A stretch of 64,000 nt of DNA, taken from assembly GCF_000002875.2 (NCBI RefSeq), contig NC_009408.2, positions 410,501-474,500 on the forward strand. Direction: 5' to 3'. The notes under the pieces were generated by a model. That model saw nothing but the letters and a program-made list of their open reading frames with translations, searched no databases and was not told the origin of the DNA. Both the position numbers and the translations under genes were made by a program. Shown in pieces: positions 49,223 through 59,520 of this stretch. The DNA is from Leishmania infantum JPCM5 (Eukaryota > Euglenozoa > Kinetoplastea > Trypanosomatida > Trypanosomatidae). Numbering within the stretch: position 1 is the stretch's first letter; every line of letters starts with the position of its first letter.

Positions 49223-51186
49223 GAGTGAAAGGGAGGGAAGAGCAAGATATTCAAAGCAGCGAGTGATAGGCTAGCGTCTCCTGGTGCAGCCACCCACCCA
49301 CCCACGCACACACACACACACACGGATAGAAGTTGGGTGGAACGGGATACCCTCTTCTTTGCTGGTATCGTTGTGGTAGTGGGAGTGTTTCTGGCTGACG
49401 CCCCTCTGCCTCTGGTCGCCTCCCCCCTACACTATATAGCAACATGTGTGCATATATCGTCAGCATTGCCTTTTTTGTCGCTCTTTCGTGAGTGTGTGTG
49501 TGTGATGACCATCTCTGTGTCTGATACTGTTCGTTTCTTCCTCTGTATCACTGCCTCCATCATGGAAAAGGGGGGAGGCACACACCCCTCCCAGTGCGTG
49601 GTATCGCAGGGTCCAGTGCCCCCACTCTGTCTGGGGAGGCCGAGCAGCCCCCCTCCACTATCCCCGCCAAAGGCCAGCCCGCTTCTCGTGGTTACAGAGT
49701 CATGCACCGACGACGTAGGGGGGAGGTCGGAGTGAGTCACCGCCACTGCTGTCGGCGGTCAGGTCCTGGATGGCGCTGCGGTGGAGGCGCCTGCAACAGT
49801 GAGCACGCTTGTGCCATCCGTGTGGTGGGCGGAGCTCCGGCGTGACTCTGGCGTGCCCCCCCCCACCCGGCCCTCACACTGCCTGCTGGTGGGGGAGCCT
49901 GGGCCACCGCGGGCGGGATGCGGCGGGTGGGGACGGGCATGGTGGTAGGGGGGCGGCTGTGGGGCGGCCTGCGGGGTCAGGGGCGAGTAGATTGTGAGGC
50001 GCGGGGTCCGTGCTGGGATGACCGGGTCGGCGCACTGCTGCACTGGCGTGTCTAGCGCTGCTTCGCATCACACGACGGGGCCTGTGGGAGGGCCGTGTCG
50101 AGCGGAGTCTCTCTCTTCTAGGGTAGAATGGGCACCTTGAGTAAAATCTCTTCTTGTCGAAAATGTATTTTACCCTCGTATTGGGAGCAATGGGTGTCAC
50201 GGCCGTTCCTTCGGGCGGCTTCCAGTTGCAACGTACGGGTCTATCTAGGTGTGTGCGTGGTAGTTCTCTTCCCCCCCCCTCCCACCTCCTTCTAATATTG
50301 GAGAGAGATTTCAACTGGCTTTACTATCTTGTCTGTGATCTCAGGTCAGTTCCACCTCGTTCAGCCCTCTCCCCATCATGTCCGCCACCGGGTGCAGCAT
50401 GATGGACAAGGAAGGGTGGACGTCGCACCTTCGTAGAATTTGTCAAAATGATAAACAGCATTGCTGTAAGAGCGGAATACAGAAGTCAGTTTCTCCTCCC
50501 TAGCGACGTCCAACACGTCGATGGCATCGCCCACATGGGGTTAGAAACATGGAATGGGTTCCCCTACTCAACAGCTGCCTTCTCATCCTCTTTTCATCTC
50601 CGTCTGATCTCACACGTGTGTGATGGCAGGAAAAAAATCATGCAAGAGAAAAGGCGGGATATCATCGATTGCCCTCCCCGCCGTTTGTGTGAGCGCGTAC
50701 GACGTGGCGGGTTTGTTATACATGTGGTCGCTTTCTCTCACAGCCGCCAAGGGAAGAAGAGGCGTTGATGTGCTGAGCAGCTGGAAGTGTTTGTGTGTGT
50801 GTCTGTGGTGGAGCACGCACACACACACACACAGACACGTACTGGTACATGTAAAAACATGTACTTACCTGTCATTGGTACGCGCTCCACTCCGTCAACG
50901 CCATTACCATGTTCAACCTCTCATTCCTCCCTCTCCCCTGACCACTTCGCCAAACACATTTCGCGCCCACAATACGCGCGCAGCACCACCATCCGTCAAA
51001 TATCGTACTGTGCTCTCCTCTCTCCCTTTTCGTTTTGTTTGCTACAACTACTATTACTACTGCGGCTACTAAAGCTACTTCATCGTCCTCTCCACCCTTG
51101 GCTCACCTCCCGCTCCGTCACCACCACCCTGTTGCCTCATCTCTCTCCCTCTCTTCCTCCCTCCTTTACGACAAGACGCTGGAAAG
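49223..51186. other. Amastin spacer containing a SIDER
   Basis: Contains the SIDER at 49581-50108. After it, a stretch at about 50110-50640 is less repetitive and lower in GC than other spacers, with a small ATG-initiated frame (50448-50768) that I do not accept as a gene. C/T-rich blocks at about 50920-51000 and 51145-51170 precede the next amastin. Confidence 0.6.
49581..50108 (+). mobile_element. SIDER retroposon, copy B (sense, amastin 3' UTR)
   Basis: Begins ACACCCCTCCCAGTGCGTGG about 360 bases past the amastin stop. It shares nearly all of its first ~430 bases with the SIDER at 52039, and its last ~100 bases with the A-type SIDERs (GGCGCACTGCTGCACTGG ... CGAGCGGAG) rather than with copy C. 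Amastin 3' UTRs are known sites of SIDER elements that influence stage-specific translation or decay. No coding capacity. Confidence 0.88.
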
Positions 51187-51711
51187 ATGGGCCTACTCCC
51201 TCCGTTTGTAGGTGCCCTCCTCTTCACCGTCATTCAGTTTTTGGTGCTGCTGTTCGTCGTCATCGCTACACCTATCTCCCAGATTGATTCCAAGACCAGC
51301 AGAACATGCTATACCTTCTGGGGAATGAAGTCTGACTGTCGTAAGGTGCATTACACGGCAAAGGGCAAGGGTGCATTCGGCAACTGTCGCCAGCGTCTCA
51401 ACAACATGAGTGGTGGCGCCGCATTCGCCATTGTTTCCGTTTTCACGACGTTGGCGGCACTCGTCTTTGGCATTCTGATGCTCATACGGGTCTCCTGCGC
51501 GGTCGTCTTCCCGTTGATCTTCACCTGCATATCTATCTTCACCATCTTCATCAGCTGGGCTTGCGTGGCCGGCGCGTACACCATCAAAATGTGCGGTATG
51601 AAGTGGAGTAACTATTCCTTGGAATACGGCCCGGGCTTTGGGCTCATGATCACGGCGTGGTGTCTTCAGATTGTCAACGTGCTGGTGTTGGTGCTCATTT
51701 CCTTTTTCTAA
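51187..51711 (+). CDS. Amastin-like surface protein (third)
   Basis: 174 residues with the best-conserved amastin signature of the cluster, CYTFWGMKSDC (Cys41-Cys51), which fits the published C-x-T-x-W-G-x-K-x-x-C consensus. Hydrophobic segments lie at about 5-28, 75-100, 105-130 and 148-172, with ISWACVAGAY in the third. The C-terminal tail is almost absent (ends VLISFF). A C/T-rich leader at about 51145-51170 precedes the ATG. It is flanked by two SIDERs in direct orientation, one upstream (49581) and one in its own 3' flank (52039). Confidence 0.94.
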   Translation: MGLLPPFVGALLFTVIQFLVLLFVVIATPISQIDSKTSRTCYTFWGMKSDCRKVHYTAKGKGAFGNCRQRLNNMSGGAAFAIVSVFTTLAALVFGILMLIRVSCAVVFPLIFTCISIFTIFISWACVAGAYTIKMCGMKWSNYSLEYGPGFGLMITAWCLQIVNVLVLVLISFF

Positions 51712-52038
51712 TCACCCAGTGGAGCACCACGTAAGCCACCCACACCATTCGTGGGCAGCGTGCAAGGGAAGACGCGGAGCGCAAGAGGGACCGCGACGCT
51801 GAATTGACGCAAATCCAACAGCTCATTGTGTGGCGGAGTGGTGCCGTTTTTTTTTTCCCACTGCCTCTCTTTCACTTACCAACTACGTAGACAGCGCACT
51901 CCTCTCGCCTCTTCCCTCTCCCACCACGCCGCCGTCGCCCACTTCCACATTGGAGTACCTATGTGATTCCGCTTGTGTGCGTGTGCGTGTGTACGTGGAT
52001 CTCTGGTCTTTTCTTTCAATGCCCGGATTACAGGGAAC

Positions 52039-52567
52039 GCACCCCTCCCAGTGCGTGGTATCGCAGGGTCCAGTGCTCCCACTCTGTCTGGGGAGGCCGA
52101 GCAGCCCCCCTCCACTATCCCCGCCAAAGGCCAGCCTGCTTCTCGTGGTGACAGAGTCATGCACCGACGACGTAGGGGGGAGGTCGGAGTGAGTCACCGC
52201 CACTGCTGTCGGCGGTCAGGTCCTGGATGGCGCTGCGGTGGGGGCACCTGCAACAGTGAGCACGCTTGTGCCATCTGTGTGGTGGGCGGAGCTCCGGCGT
52301 GACTCTGGCGTGCCCCCCACCCGGCCCTCACACTGCCTTGCTGGTGGGGGAGCCTGGGCCACCGCGGGCGGGATGCGGCGGGTGGGGACGGGCATGGTGG
52401 TAGGGGGGCGGCTGTGGGGCGGCCTGCGGGGTCAGGGGCGAGTAGATTGTGAGGCGCGGGGTCCTTGCCGTGATGCGTGCCTGCTGCTGCTTTTCGCGAG
52501 GCGATGGGGCCTGCGGGCAGGGCTGTGTCGAGCGTGGGCTGGGTCATGCTCTGTGGCAGAGGGGACG
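52039..52567 (+). mobile_element. SIDER retroposon, copy C (sense, amastin 3' UTR)
   Basis: Starts about 330 bases after the amastin stop at the CCCCTCCCAGTGCG hallmark. It ends near GCTCTGTGGCAGAGGGGACG. By eye it is about 98% identical to the reverse complement of copy D along its whole length, and nearly identical to copy B except for the last ~100 bases. It is likely part of the amastin mRNA 3' UTR and a candidate for post-transcriptional control. Confidence 0.9.
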
Positions 52568-53386
52568 TGGTGGAAAGCGCAAGTATGTATACTGTGCGTG
52601 GACCTCCATTTCTCTCTTCCACCCCGCCCCCACCACTGACTCACCACCCGCCCATCTCGTTCGTCCATGTTTCGCATGCGAACTTGCTGACACACACACA
52701 CGCACAGCATCGTTGCTTTCCAAAGAGATGGTGGCAGGCGAATGTGCTTGTGCGCGTGTGTGTGTGTGTGCTTAGACCACTGCAAGAGAAGCGGTTTCTC
52801 TCTGCACGACGCGATGCGTGCAAGTCCCTTCTTCCTCCCTCCCCTTTCTCTCAGTCACCCTCCGCACACTTCTTTCCTTTTTATCCTACCATCGTTCAGG
52901 CAGGAAAATCATCAGATACAAAAAAGCAGGGGCGATACGTAGTCTCTGTGTGTATGTGCGTCTGCACGTGTGCGCGCGTATGAGAGGCGACCGGCCGAAG
53001 AGGCAGAGTGAAAAAAGACGAACTCGTTTAGTTTGGCGAAGGCGTGCCTGGAGCAGTCCATAAGGACTTCCCACGCTCGCTCGCTCTCTCTTGCCCCTTT
53101 TCGCTCGCTCCCCTTCCGAGGGCCCCGCGCGCGAGTGCCCCCCCCCCCTCGTCCCCGTCCCAGCGGGAAATTTTCGGTTATTATTATTTTTTTTACCCCT
53201 CCTTGTAGGCTCGCTCTATTTATATTGGTACATTCTCCCTTCTCGGCACACAGCGGTGCGACGACGTTCGGGAGACGGTCAAGTGTTTTCTCCTTGACCA
53301 TTACTGCAAGCGATATTTTCGGTCGACCTATCAGCTCTACCTCTTGCTGTCGTTTTCTGTGAGAAGGGCGCCCCCGGTAACCCTAC

Positions 53387-53429
53387 TGCCCCTCCTCTCT
53401 CTTGTTATTTCTACTGTACTTGTTTTCAG
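53387..53429 (+). promoter_or_regulatory. Possible SL trans-splice acceptor
   Basis: A C/T-rich tract ending TTGTTTTCAG at 53420-53429, with an ATG 33 bases later at 53462. It resembles the acceptors of the neighbouring genes. Confidence 0.4.
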
Positions 53430-53461
53430 AGCGAGCCCCACCTCCCCAGCCGACCCTCTTC

Positions 53462-53743
53462 ATGTCCTCACCCGTTGAGACAGGAAGCTGGAAGGATGCG
53501 TGGCGCCGCACCCCCATCCGTGCGCCCAAGACACAAGCCTACATTTATGAATGCGCTTCTATGAAAAGACGCGCTCTGTGCTTGGCCGCGATGGTCCTTC
53601 GGTGGAAGCAGCGCGATCGCACACACCGCCCAGAAGTCCGATCGATGGAGACGAATATGCGGACTCGCGAATGGCTTTGGCGTAACTCATTCTCGCCCCT
53701 CGATCATCCTCCGCTCCTTCTTCTTCGACGTGGATTGCGATAA
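53462..53743 (+). CDS. Candidate small protein between inverted SIDERs
   Basis: An ATG-initiated frame of 93 codons, immediately downstream of a good-looking pyrimidine tract and AG. The predicted protein begins MSSPVETGSWKDAWRRTPIR and is Arg/Trp-rich with no signal peptide or transmembrane helix. It stops 57 bases before the antisense SIDER D. I recognise no family. It could be a genuine lineage-specific gene, a decayed remnant or a chance frame; only its position after an acceptor-like site sets it apart from other spacer frames. Confidence 0.3.
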   Translation: MSSPVETGSWKDAWRRTPIRAPKTQAYIYECASMKRRALCLAAMVLRWKQRDRTHRPEVRSMETNMRTREWLWRNSFSPLDHPPLLLLRRGLR

Positions 53744-53800
53744 ACACCAACACACATACACGCATAGGCACGCATTGTTTTTTTTTGATTGATACAGCGC

Positions 53801-54328
53801 GTCCCCTCTGCCACAGAGCATGGCCCAGCCCACGCTCGACACAGCCCTGCCCGCAGGCCCCATCGCCTCGCGAAAAGCAGCAGCAGGCACGCATCACGGC
53901 AAGGACCCCGCGCCTCACAATCTACTCGCCCCTGACCCCGCAGGCCGCCCCACAGCCGCCCCCCTACCACCATGCCCGTCCCCACCCGCCGCATCCCGCC
54001 CGCGGTGGCCCAGGCTCCCCCACCAGCAAGGCAGTGTGAGGGCCGGGGGGGGGGCACGCCAGAGTCACGCCGGAGCTCCGCCCACCACACGGATGGCACA
54101 AGCGTGCTCACTGTTGCAGGTGCCCCCACCGCAGCGCCATCCAGGACCTGACCGCCGACAGCAGTGGCGGTGACTCACTCCGACCTCCCCCCTACGTCGT
54201 CGGTGCATGACTCTGTCACCACGAGAAGCGGGCTGACCTTTGGCGGGGATAGTGGAGGGGGGGCTGCTCGGCCTCCCCAGACAGAGTGGGAGCACTGGAC
54301 CCTGCGATACCACGCACTGGGAGGGGTG
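53801..54328 (-). mobile_element. SIDER retroposon, copy D (antisense)
   Basis: Reverse complement of copy C, running from GTCCCCTCTGCCACAGAGC to GGGAGGGGTG, with only scattered base differences. On the minus strand its 3' end is followed within about 25 bases by a run of nine A, fitting a non-LTR retroposon poly(A) tail. A 7-base GCATAGG occurs outside both ends (53762-53768 and 54347-54353), a weak candidate target-site duplication. It lies antisense to the transcription unit, upstream of the fourth amastin. Confidence 0.9.
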
Positions 54329-55693
54329 TGTTCCTCGCCGTCAGAGGCATAGGAGAGCAACTGTCGATGAACGATATGATTTCCTATGATGTGCGCGGTA
54401 TTATGCGAAGGTGCTCTTGTCGTTGTGTATGCGTTTGTGTGGGTGGGTGTGTGGAGTCATGGCATGTTTTTTCTCGTTCCGTCCTCTCTCCTGCTGTTGA
54501 GGCCAGTTATGTGGGGCAGATGGGAGACGAGAGACCGTGGCGGGATGGAGAAGGCTCGAGCAAGCTCAAGGCAGAAACGGAGAAGATAGACATGGTTGGT
54601 TTTCTGTTTCCCTCCATATGGGGGGGAGGTATGCTTGTTCTTTGAAGCATGTCGAGGGCAATCGCGAAGGGAGAGCGACTTGCAGAGATAAAAGCACAAA
54701 ATGCAAGCGTGTCATGAGTCCCCACCTCCATCCCTTTCACACAAGACACATGCTCTTGCGTGAAAAGAAAGGGACCGTACAAGAGGCAGAGAAGCCACAA
54801 TTGCGGGAAAGGGAGCGCAACGGAAGGGAAGGGGGCATCCGTTGGTGCATCGATGCCTAGTTAGTGTAGAATCGCGAGGTGTTCGTAAAGGGAGCATGTG
54901 CGGAGACGAAGGCGGGGCGGCGGCTTGACTTGCATGCCTCGGTGCGGTTCTTGTCCCCCTCGCTGGCAGGAGTTGCAATCACGGCCCGTGTAAGTGTGTG
55001 TCTGTACGCGTTCGTGATGGGTCAAACAAAAAAACGCACCAAGCAGGTCGCATTCGGCTATCAGGTAACGCACCTACCAGCTTGCACGCAGGCGCAGATA
55101 CACATCCGTCCATTGACCGGCCTACTGCCGTTAGGAGTGAGACGACGAACCTCGGCCACACAACTCTTGCCCACCCAGGCACCAATCCACCCGCTCACCA
55201 CCCCGAGTCCCACGCCAAAGATTTAATGTGTGCCTGTAACGCCGCACCCCTCTCGCCACCACGACTCTTACGTTCCTCCCGCGGTGCCGCAATGAATATG
55301 AGGAGCTGAACGAATGAACCGCCGAGAAGGCTCGGCTCATCCTCTGGAGTCCACTAAAGCGCAATGGGCCCTTCTCCACACTCGTCTATCCACCACCCCC
55401 CAACCCGCACCCTCGCCTTCGCCTTTGCCTGTTTCACAACAAACCCCACGCCCTACCATGCAATCAACACTCCCTGCGCCGTCTCCCTCTCTCCTTCCTT
55501 GATACTCCAACAGCACGCTGCTAACTCACACCTTAACCACTACCGCAGCTTTCACCTCTACCGCACTCTTTTTCTCCCCTGCTACCCTCCTGTTCATCTG
55601 TACCGACCTCCCCCGACAAGTGGATTCGCCTTGCGAACACCCAACCTCCCCATTTTCAGACTCGACACCTACGGCCACCGCATACACACAAAG

Positions 55694-56254
55694 ATGCCCG
55701 CCTGCCTCGCCTACTACACCGGCGCGATGTGCTTCACGATCATCCACTTCCTCGCGTGGGCCTTCGCCTTCGTGGCCACCCCTACCGCGCAGTTCCAGAC
55801 ACCCGGGCACGGCTGCTACACCATGTGGGGCTACCGCCAGTTCTGCGGCAACGTGCCGTACGACCTCACCGGGGACGCCGCCTTTGGCTGTGCGCGCCGC
55901 ACTTCCACGATGCGTTGCGGTGCTGCCTTCGGCGTCATGGCGTCCGTGTGCGGCTTCGCCGGCCTCGTATCCGCCATCGTGCTCAACACACAGATTCAGT
56001 TCCCCGTCATCGTCCCCTTCGTGCTCGCCGCCGTCTGCATCCCATGCACCATGATCTCCTGGGCCTGCGTCGCCAGCGTCTACAACTTGACCATGTGCGG
56101 CGACCGCTTTGGCAGCAAGTACCCCTACACCGCCGGCTTCGCGCTGATGGTCGCGTCCTGGGGCCTGGAGCTCATTGCCGTGGTCATACTCGCCTGCACT
56201 ACCTGGACGCGCCCGCCGAAGGAGGAGGAGAACGCCGCTGATGCCAAACACTAG
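55694..56254 (+). CDS. Amastin-like surface protein, copy 2 of a near-identical pair
   Basis: 186 residues from the ATG at 55694, the same start as its twin at 45238; the open frame runs further upstream into pyrimidine-rich leader. The protein is identical to copy 1 except Leu for Phe near residue 19. The two base differences lie six bases apart (TTC to CTC and GCC to GCG) and the other 559 bases match. Identity starts about 15 bases before the ATG (CGCATACACACAAAG) and stops right after the TAG. It has four hydrophobic segments, the loop signature CYTMWGYRQFC and an acidic tail. UTR differences imply separate regulation. Confidence 0.92.
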   Translation: MPACLAYYTGAMCFTIIHFLAWAFAFVATPTAQFQTPGHGCYTMWGYRQFCGNVPYDLTGDAAFGCARRTSTMRCGAAFGVMASVCGFAGLVSAIVLNTQIQFPVIVPFVLAAVCIPCTMISWACVASVYNLTMCGDRFGSKYPYTAGFALMVASWGLELIAVVILACTTWTRPPKEEENAADAKH

Positions 56255-57489
56255 TGTATCCGAGCGCGTGTGCACCGCATCGGCTTCGTCGATCTGTTAC
56301 CACGGTTGAGATGCAAGGCCACCACCTGTTGTAAAGGCGCGTAGCGGAATGCGGTGGTCGGTTCGACAGAGGAGACTTTGTTAGCTGAGTATGTTTGCTT
56401 GGTGGTCGATGTGCAGTGAGATCGGGGCTGGTTTCGGGCGCATCGGTTCCGATGTTATGGAATGTCCAGTGCCCGCCGCTCCTCCTCTCCCCCTGTCACT
56501 CACCGTTGCCGAGTTCCTTCTCTCTTGAACGCCTTTTCCATCGAGTGTGTATGTGTGTCGCGCTGTGTGCCGTGTGCCCCGCCCTCCGCTCTTCTTCCTT
56601 GGCCTTTCTGTGTCGAACTGGTGCTGATGGTACAGTGGTCATGTAAAGAAAAAAGCAGCACACAGTCGCATATTCGGAGACGCGGAACGTTGCGGAGGCG
56701 TGCTGCCATACACACGCGCGCAGAGACTTCAGGAATGCACACAGCTAGTGCCCCTGCCGCTGCTCTTTGTTTTCCTGAAAAGGTGGAAAGCGCGCACACG
56801 CAGCGAGAAGGCTACGATCAAGCGACAGCGCCACCAAAGAAAAACAGTTCACCTCTCTTTCTCTGTCGCCTCTTCTCCTGTTCCAGCACCACCGCGAATC
56901 GCTGTCTTTTGATTTTTTCTAACTGTCTCTTTAGTGCTCCCTTTCTTCTGTTTACCTCCCCCCTCCCCCCTTACCAAGTTCGGTGGCTCTGTTGTGTACC
57001 TCTTCCCCTGTCTGTTGGTTTTTTTTTCCTTGCGTGTGCGTGTGTTTTCCCTCGGATGTTCTGCCTCTTTTCGGAACCAAAGCATTTCTCTATCTTTTTA
57101 TCGTCCCTCACACACACACGCGCACTCTCACTCTGTACGGTAGCGCGATGCCCACAGTGGAGTAGCACATACATTGTGCTTTCGGATGGAGAGAGAGGGG
57201 GAATCAAATGGAAACAAGAGGAATGTGCATGACGTGGAGGAAAGAGAAGCGGTTGCCTCATGGTTCCCGCTCCTCCTCCTCTCCCGCCCCCTACCTCTCG
57301 CTCCCACCCCCCATCCCCCCCCGCCTTCCTTCCTCCTTCAACCAACCAGCCAACCCCTGTTCTCCATCCTGCCCCATCACGCGCTGTAGCCCCGTTCCAG
57401 CGCCGTCTAGAAAAGGAAAAGAACGGGAGGGAGGGAAAAGAGAGAAGTGCTTTGCCTGTCTACGTGTCCCCTCTCTTTTCTCCTCTATG

Positions 57490-57524
<35 letters not shown>

Positions 57525-58409
57525 CTGGGAGGTCTCTCTGCCTCCCTATTCCTTCTCTTTCCCTTTTCTCGCTGTTGTTGTCCCCCCCCCTTCCACGCAC
57601 ACACACGCACACTCTAAAAGCTCATCTGCATCCATTTAACCGGCACCAAAGGAAAAAGAGTAAAAGCTACAAAGCGTGCACGTGTGCAATGCCCGCTCTT
57701 GGCCCCCCCCTCCACCTCCACGGACTCAGCCGCAGGCAGAAGCGCACTGGCACACGCACGCACATGTTAGGTGTGTGTGCGTGCGTATACGGTCCCCCTC
57801 CCCTCTCTCTTTCCCTCACTGCCAAGCTGCGCCCCCTCCCCGTCTTTCACAGCCTTCACATGAGAGTGGTAGGAGGAGAGCAACACAACGGTGAAGAGAA
57901 AATGGACGTGCGTGCGGGGGGGGGGGGCACGAACTGCCCTCCCCGCATTGGTGCATGGCATCCACTTGTGCCAGTGTTGTACGTGTGGAATAAAAGTGCA
58001 CACCAACACACACACACGCACGCACTCTTCGTTTTTTTTCAAGGGTGTCTCTGGCCGTTTGGCGTTACTGCTGCATGTGTGATTTATGCCCGCGTATGGG
58101 GCTCTTGTACTTCGTCGGCTGCTCGCCCTTCGCTCTCTCTTCACTTCTCACTGTCTACACCGTCGCGTTGCTCACAGTGCAGAAGACGCTCTTGGCGACC
58201 CCACACGCACACACAAATCCATCCAATTCCGATGGTGGACAAGGCTGGCACCGTATGTATCTTTCCTTAGTCGGCGAAATACCAGAGTAGCACTGCCCGC
58301 TGGGCTGCACACTACAGGCTAACGCACGTGGCACTATCTACGTCATTGATCGCATCCGCCGTATCGGCTACCTGCTTCGGTTGCACAAACCCACGGCAGC
58401 TTTTCCCGC
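56255..58409. other. Long spacer after the amastin cluster
   Basis: About 2.1 kb with no supportable gene. It contains C/T blocks (57260-57350, 57540-57600), a TG run at about 57495-57521, a G run at about 57917-57927 and several CA runs. Long frames such as 57260-58270 are translations of these tracts. Confidence 0.6.
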
Positions 58410-59520
58410 CGCATCGCCGACGCCGCAGCAGCGTCTCTCGTCGCTGCCCCCATCGCGCCTGCTGGGAGTAGTGCTGCTCCCCCGGTGTGCAGCTTCATCT
58501 TCCCTCTGAGCCAGCCTATGGTAGCGTCCCTGCCTCAGCAGACGCAGCTGATGCAGTTGAAGCAGATGACCGCCAACGCCCCTCATCCCTCTATGGCAAG
58601 CATGGCGTCGCAGGTTACACCGCTGGACACGTAAGGGCTGGCGAGATCATATCGCGCGAACGCCGTCGTGGAGTTTGACTCTGTGTCGTCCACCACTGCT
58701 ATCGTGTGTCCCACCACTCGTTTAGCGTCCTAAGGGAAAAAGCACCTTCACAACGACTCCCCCAGCTCACCTGCTGACGCCCCCTCCCCCCCCAACCAGC
58801 TACCCTTCTTCCCTGCCCTGCACCAGCGAAGAGTCTACTCGTCAAATTCAACGCCAAGATAGGACTACAGCGTCCACGGGCACGACGGCAGCAGACAACG
58901 ACCGCCTGACGGCCTCATCTGCGCACTCGGTCGCCTCTGTGCCGACCGATGCCGTCGACCCTCCTTCCATGCACTGTAGCTCCATCATCGAGAGTGGAAT
59001 GCGGCAGTCGATTCACTTCTGCCTTCTCCCGCCGCGCCATTGCTGGCTCGAGGAAGTCTACCTCACGCTTCGAATGCCGCGCCCGGTGGCCTACGCGGAC
59101 GCTGGTGCTCCTCTCCTGCCACTACTGACGAGTCTATTTCCACATCGGCGCGCGGCGCATGTGGCGGCACCTCTCCTTCGTGACACCCCATCGAGTACAG
59201 CGGCAGCGCGATCGCGGATGCTGTATCTCGAAGGTGACCACCCTGGTGTTTGTGGAGCCGCCTAGCCTAATGACAGCCGCGCAGCGCGAACCTTATCATG
59301 TGCGACGGCGCCACCCTCGCCGTGTCCGCAGTTGAGCAAGAGGATCTAGTGCTGATAGTGGGAGGTACGTTTCTGGAAGAGCGGCCTGAGTTTGCTGGAT
59401 TGACACCTCGTCATGCAAGGCATCGACGTTGTGACCTCGTACTGTTCCATGTGGCGATGTGCCACTGCGCTCGAATGAGAATCTCGTACCTGGCAGTACC
59501 TCCAGGCCCAAAGAGTGGCA
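58410..59520 (+). pseudogene. Decayed coding remnant, parent gene unidentified
   Basis: Unlike the surrounding spacers, this stretch has coding-like composition broken across frames. A first block (58410-58634) reads like Ala/Gln/Met-rich protein (SQPMVASLPQQTQLMQ) to a stop, and the same frame then continues open to 58734. A second frame is open at 58729-59265 without a suitable initiating ATG and reads as protein (SGMRQSIHFCLLPPRHCWL). Further coding-like text continues in other frames to about 59500. Each block ends in stops or needs a frame change, as expected of an old pseudogene. I cannot name the ancestor. Chance GC-driven openness is the alternative. Confidence 0.45.

Larger units (their letters stand above)
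51712..55693. other. Spacer with an inverted SIDER pair
   Basis: About 4 kb containing SIDER C (+) and SIDER D (-) with about 1.2 kb between them. That interval has a GC-poor, T-rich patch near 53170-53230 and a candidate small gene at 53462. After D, the sequence to the fourth amastin is unique, with C/T-rich parts near 55370-55610. A short ATG frame at 55017 is not accepted as a gene. Confidence 0.6.

Noticed and set aside
50448..50768. A 106-codon ATG frame in the spacer after SIDER B
   Set aside because: No acceptor-like tract directly precedes it, no recognisable domain, and its C-terminal half is basic spacer-type translation. It might merit RNA evidence, but I cannot support it.
55017..55226. 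A 69-codon ATG frame (begins MGQTKKRTKQ) upstream of the fourth amastin
   Set aside because: Too short, Thr/Pro-rich towards the end, and lacking any domain or clear splice signal.
55526..56275. A 249-codon frame on the minus strand over the fourth amastin
   Set aside because: It is the antisense shadow of a clear amastin gene; the same shadow appears opposite the first amastin.
57260..58270. A 336-codon + strand frame after the amastin cluster
   Set aside because: It begins at a non-ATG codon and consists of Pro/Ser/Leu and Val/Cys runs from C/T tracts and a TG microsatellite.
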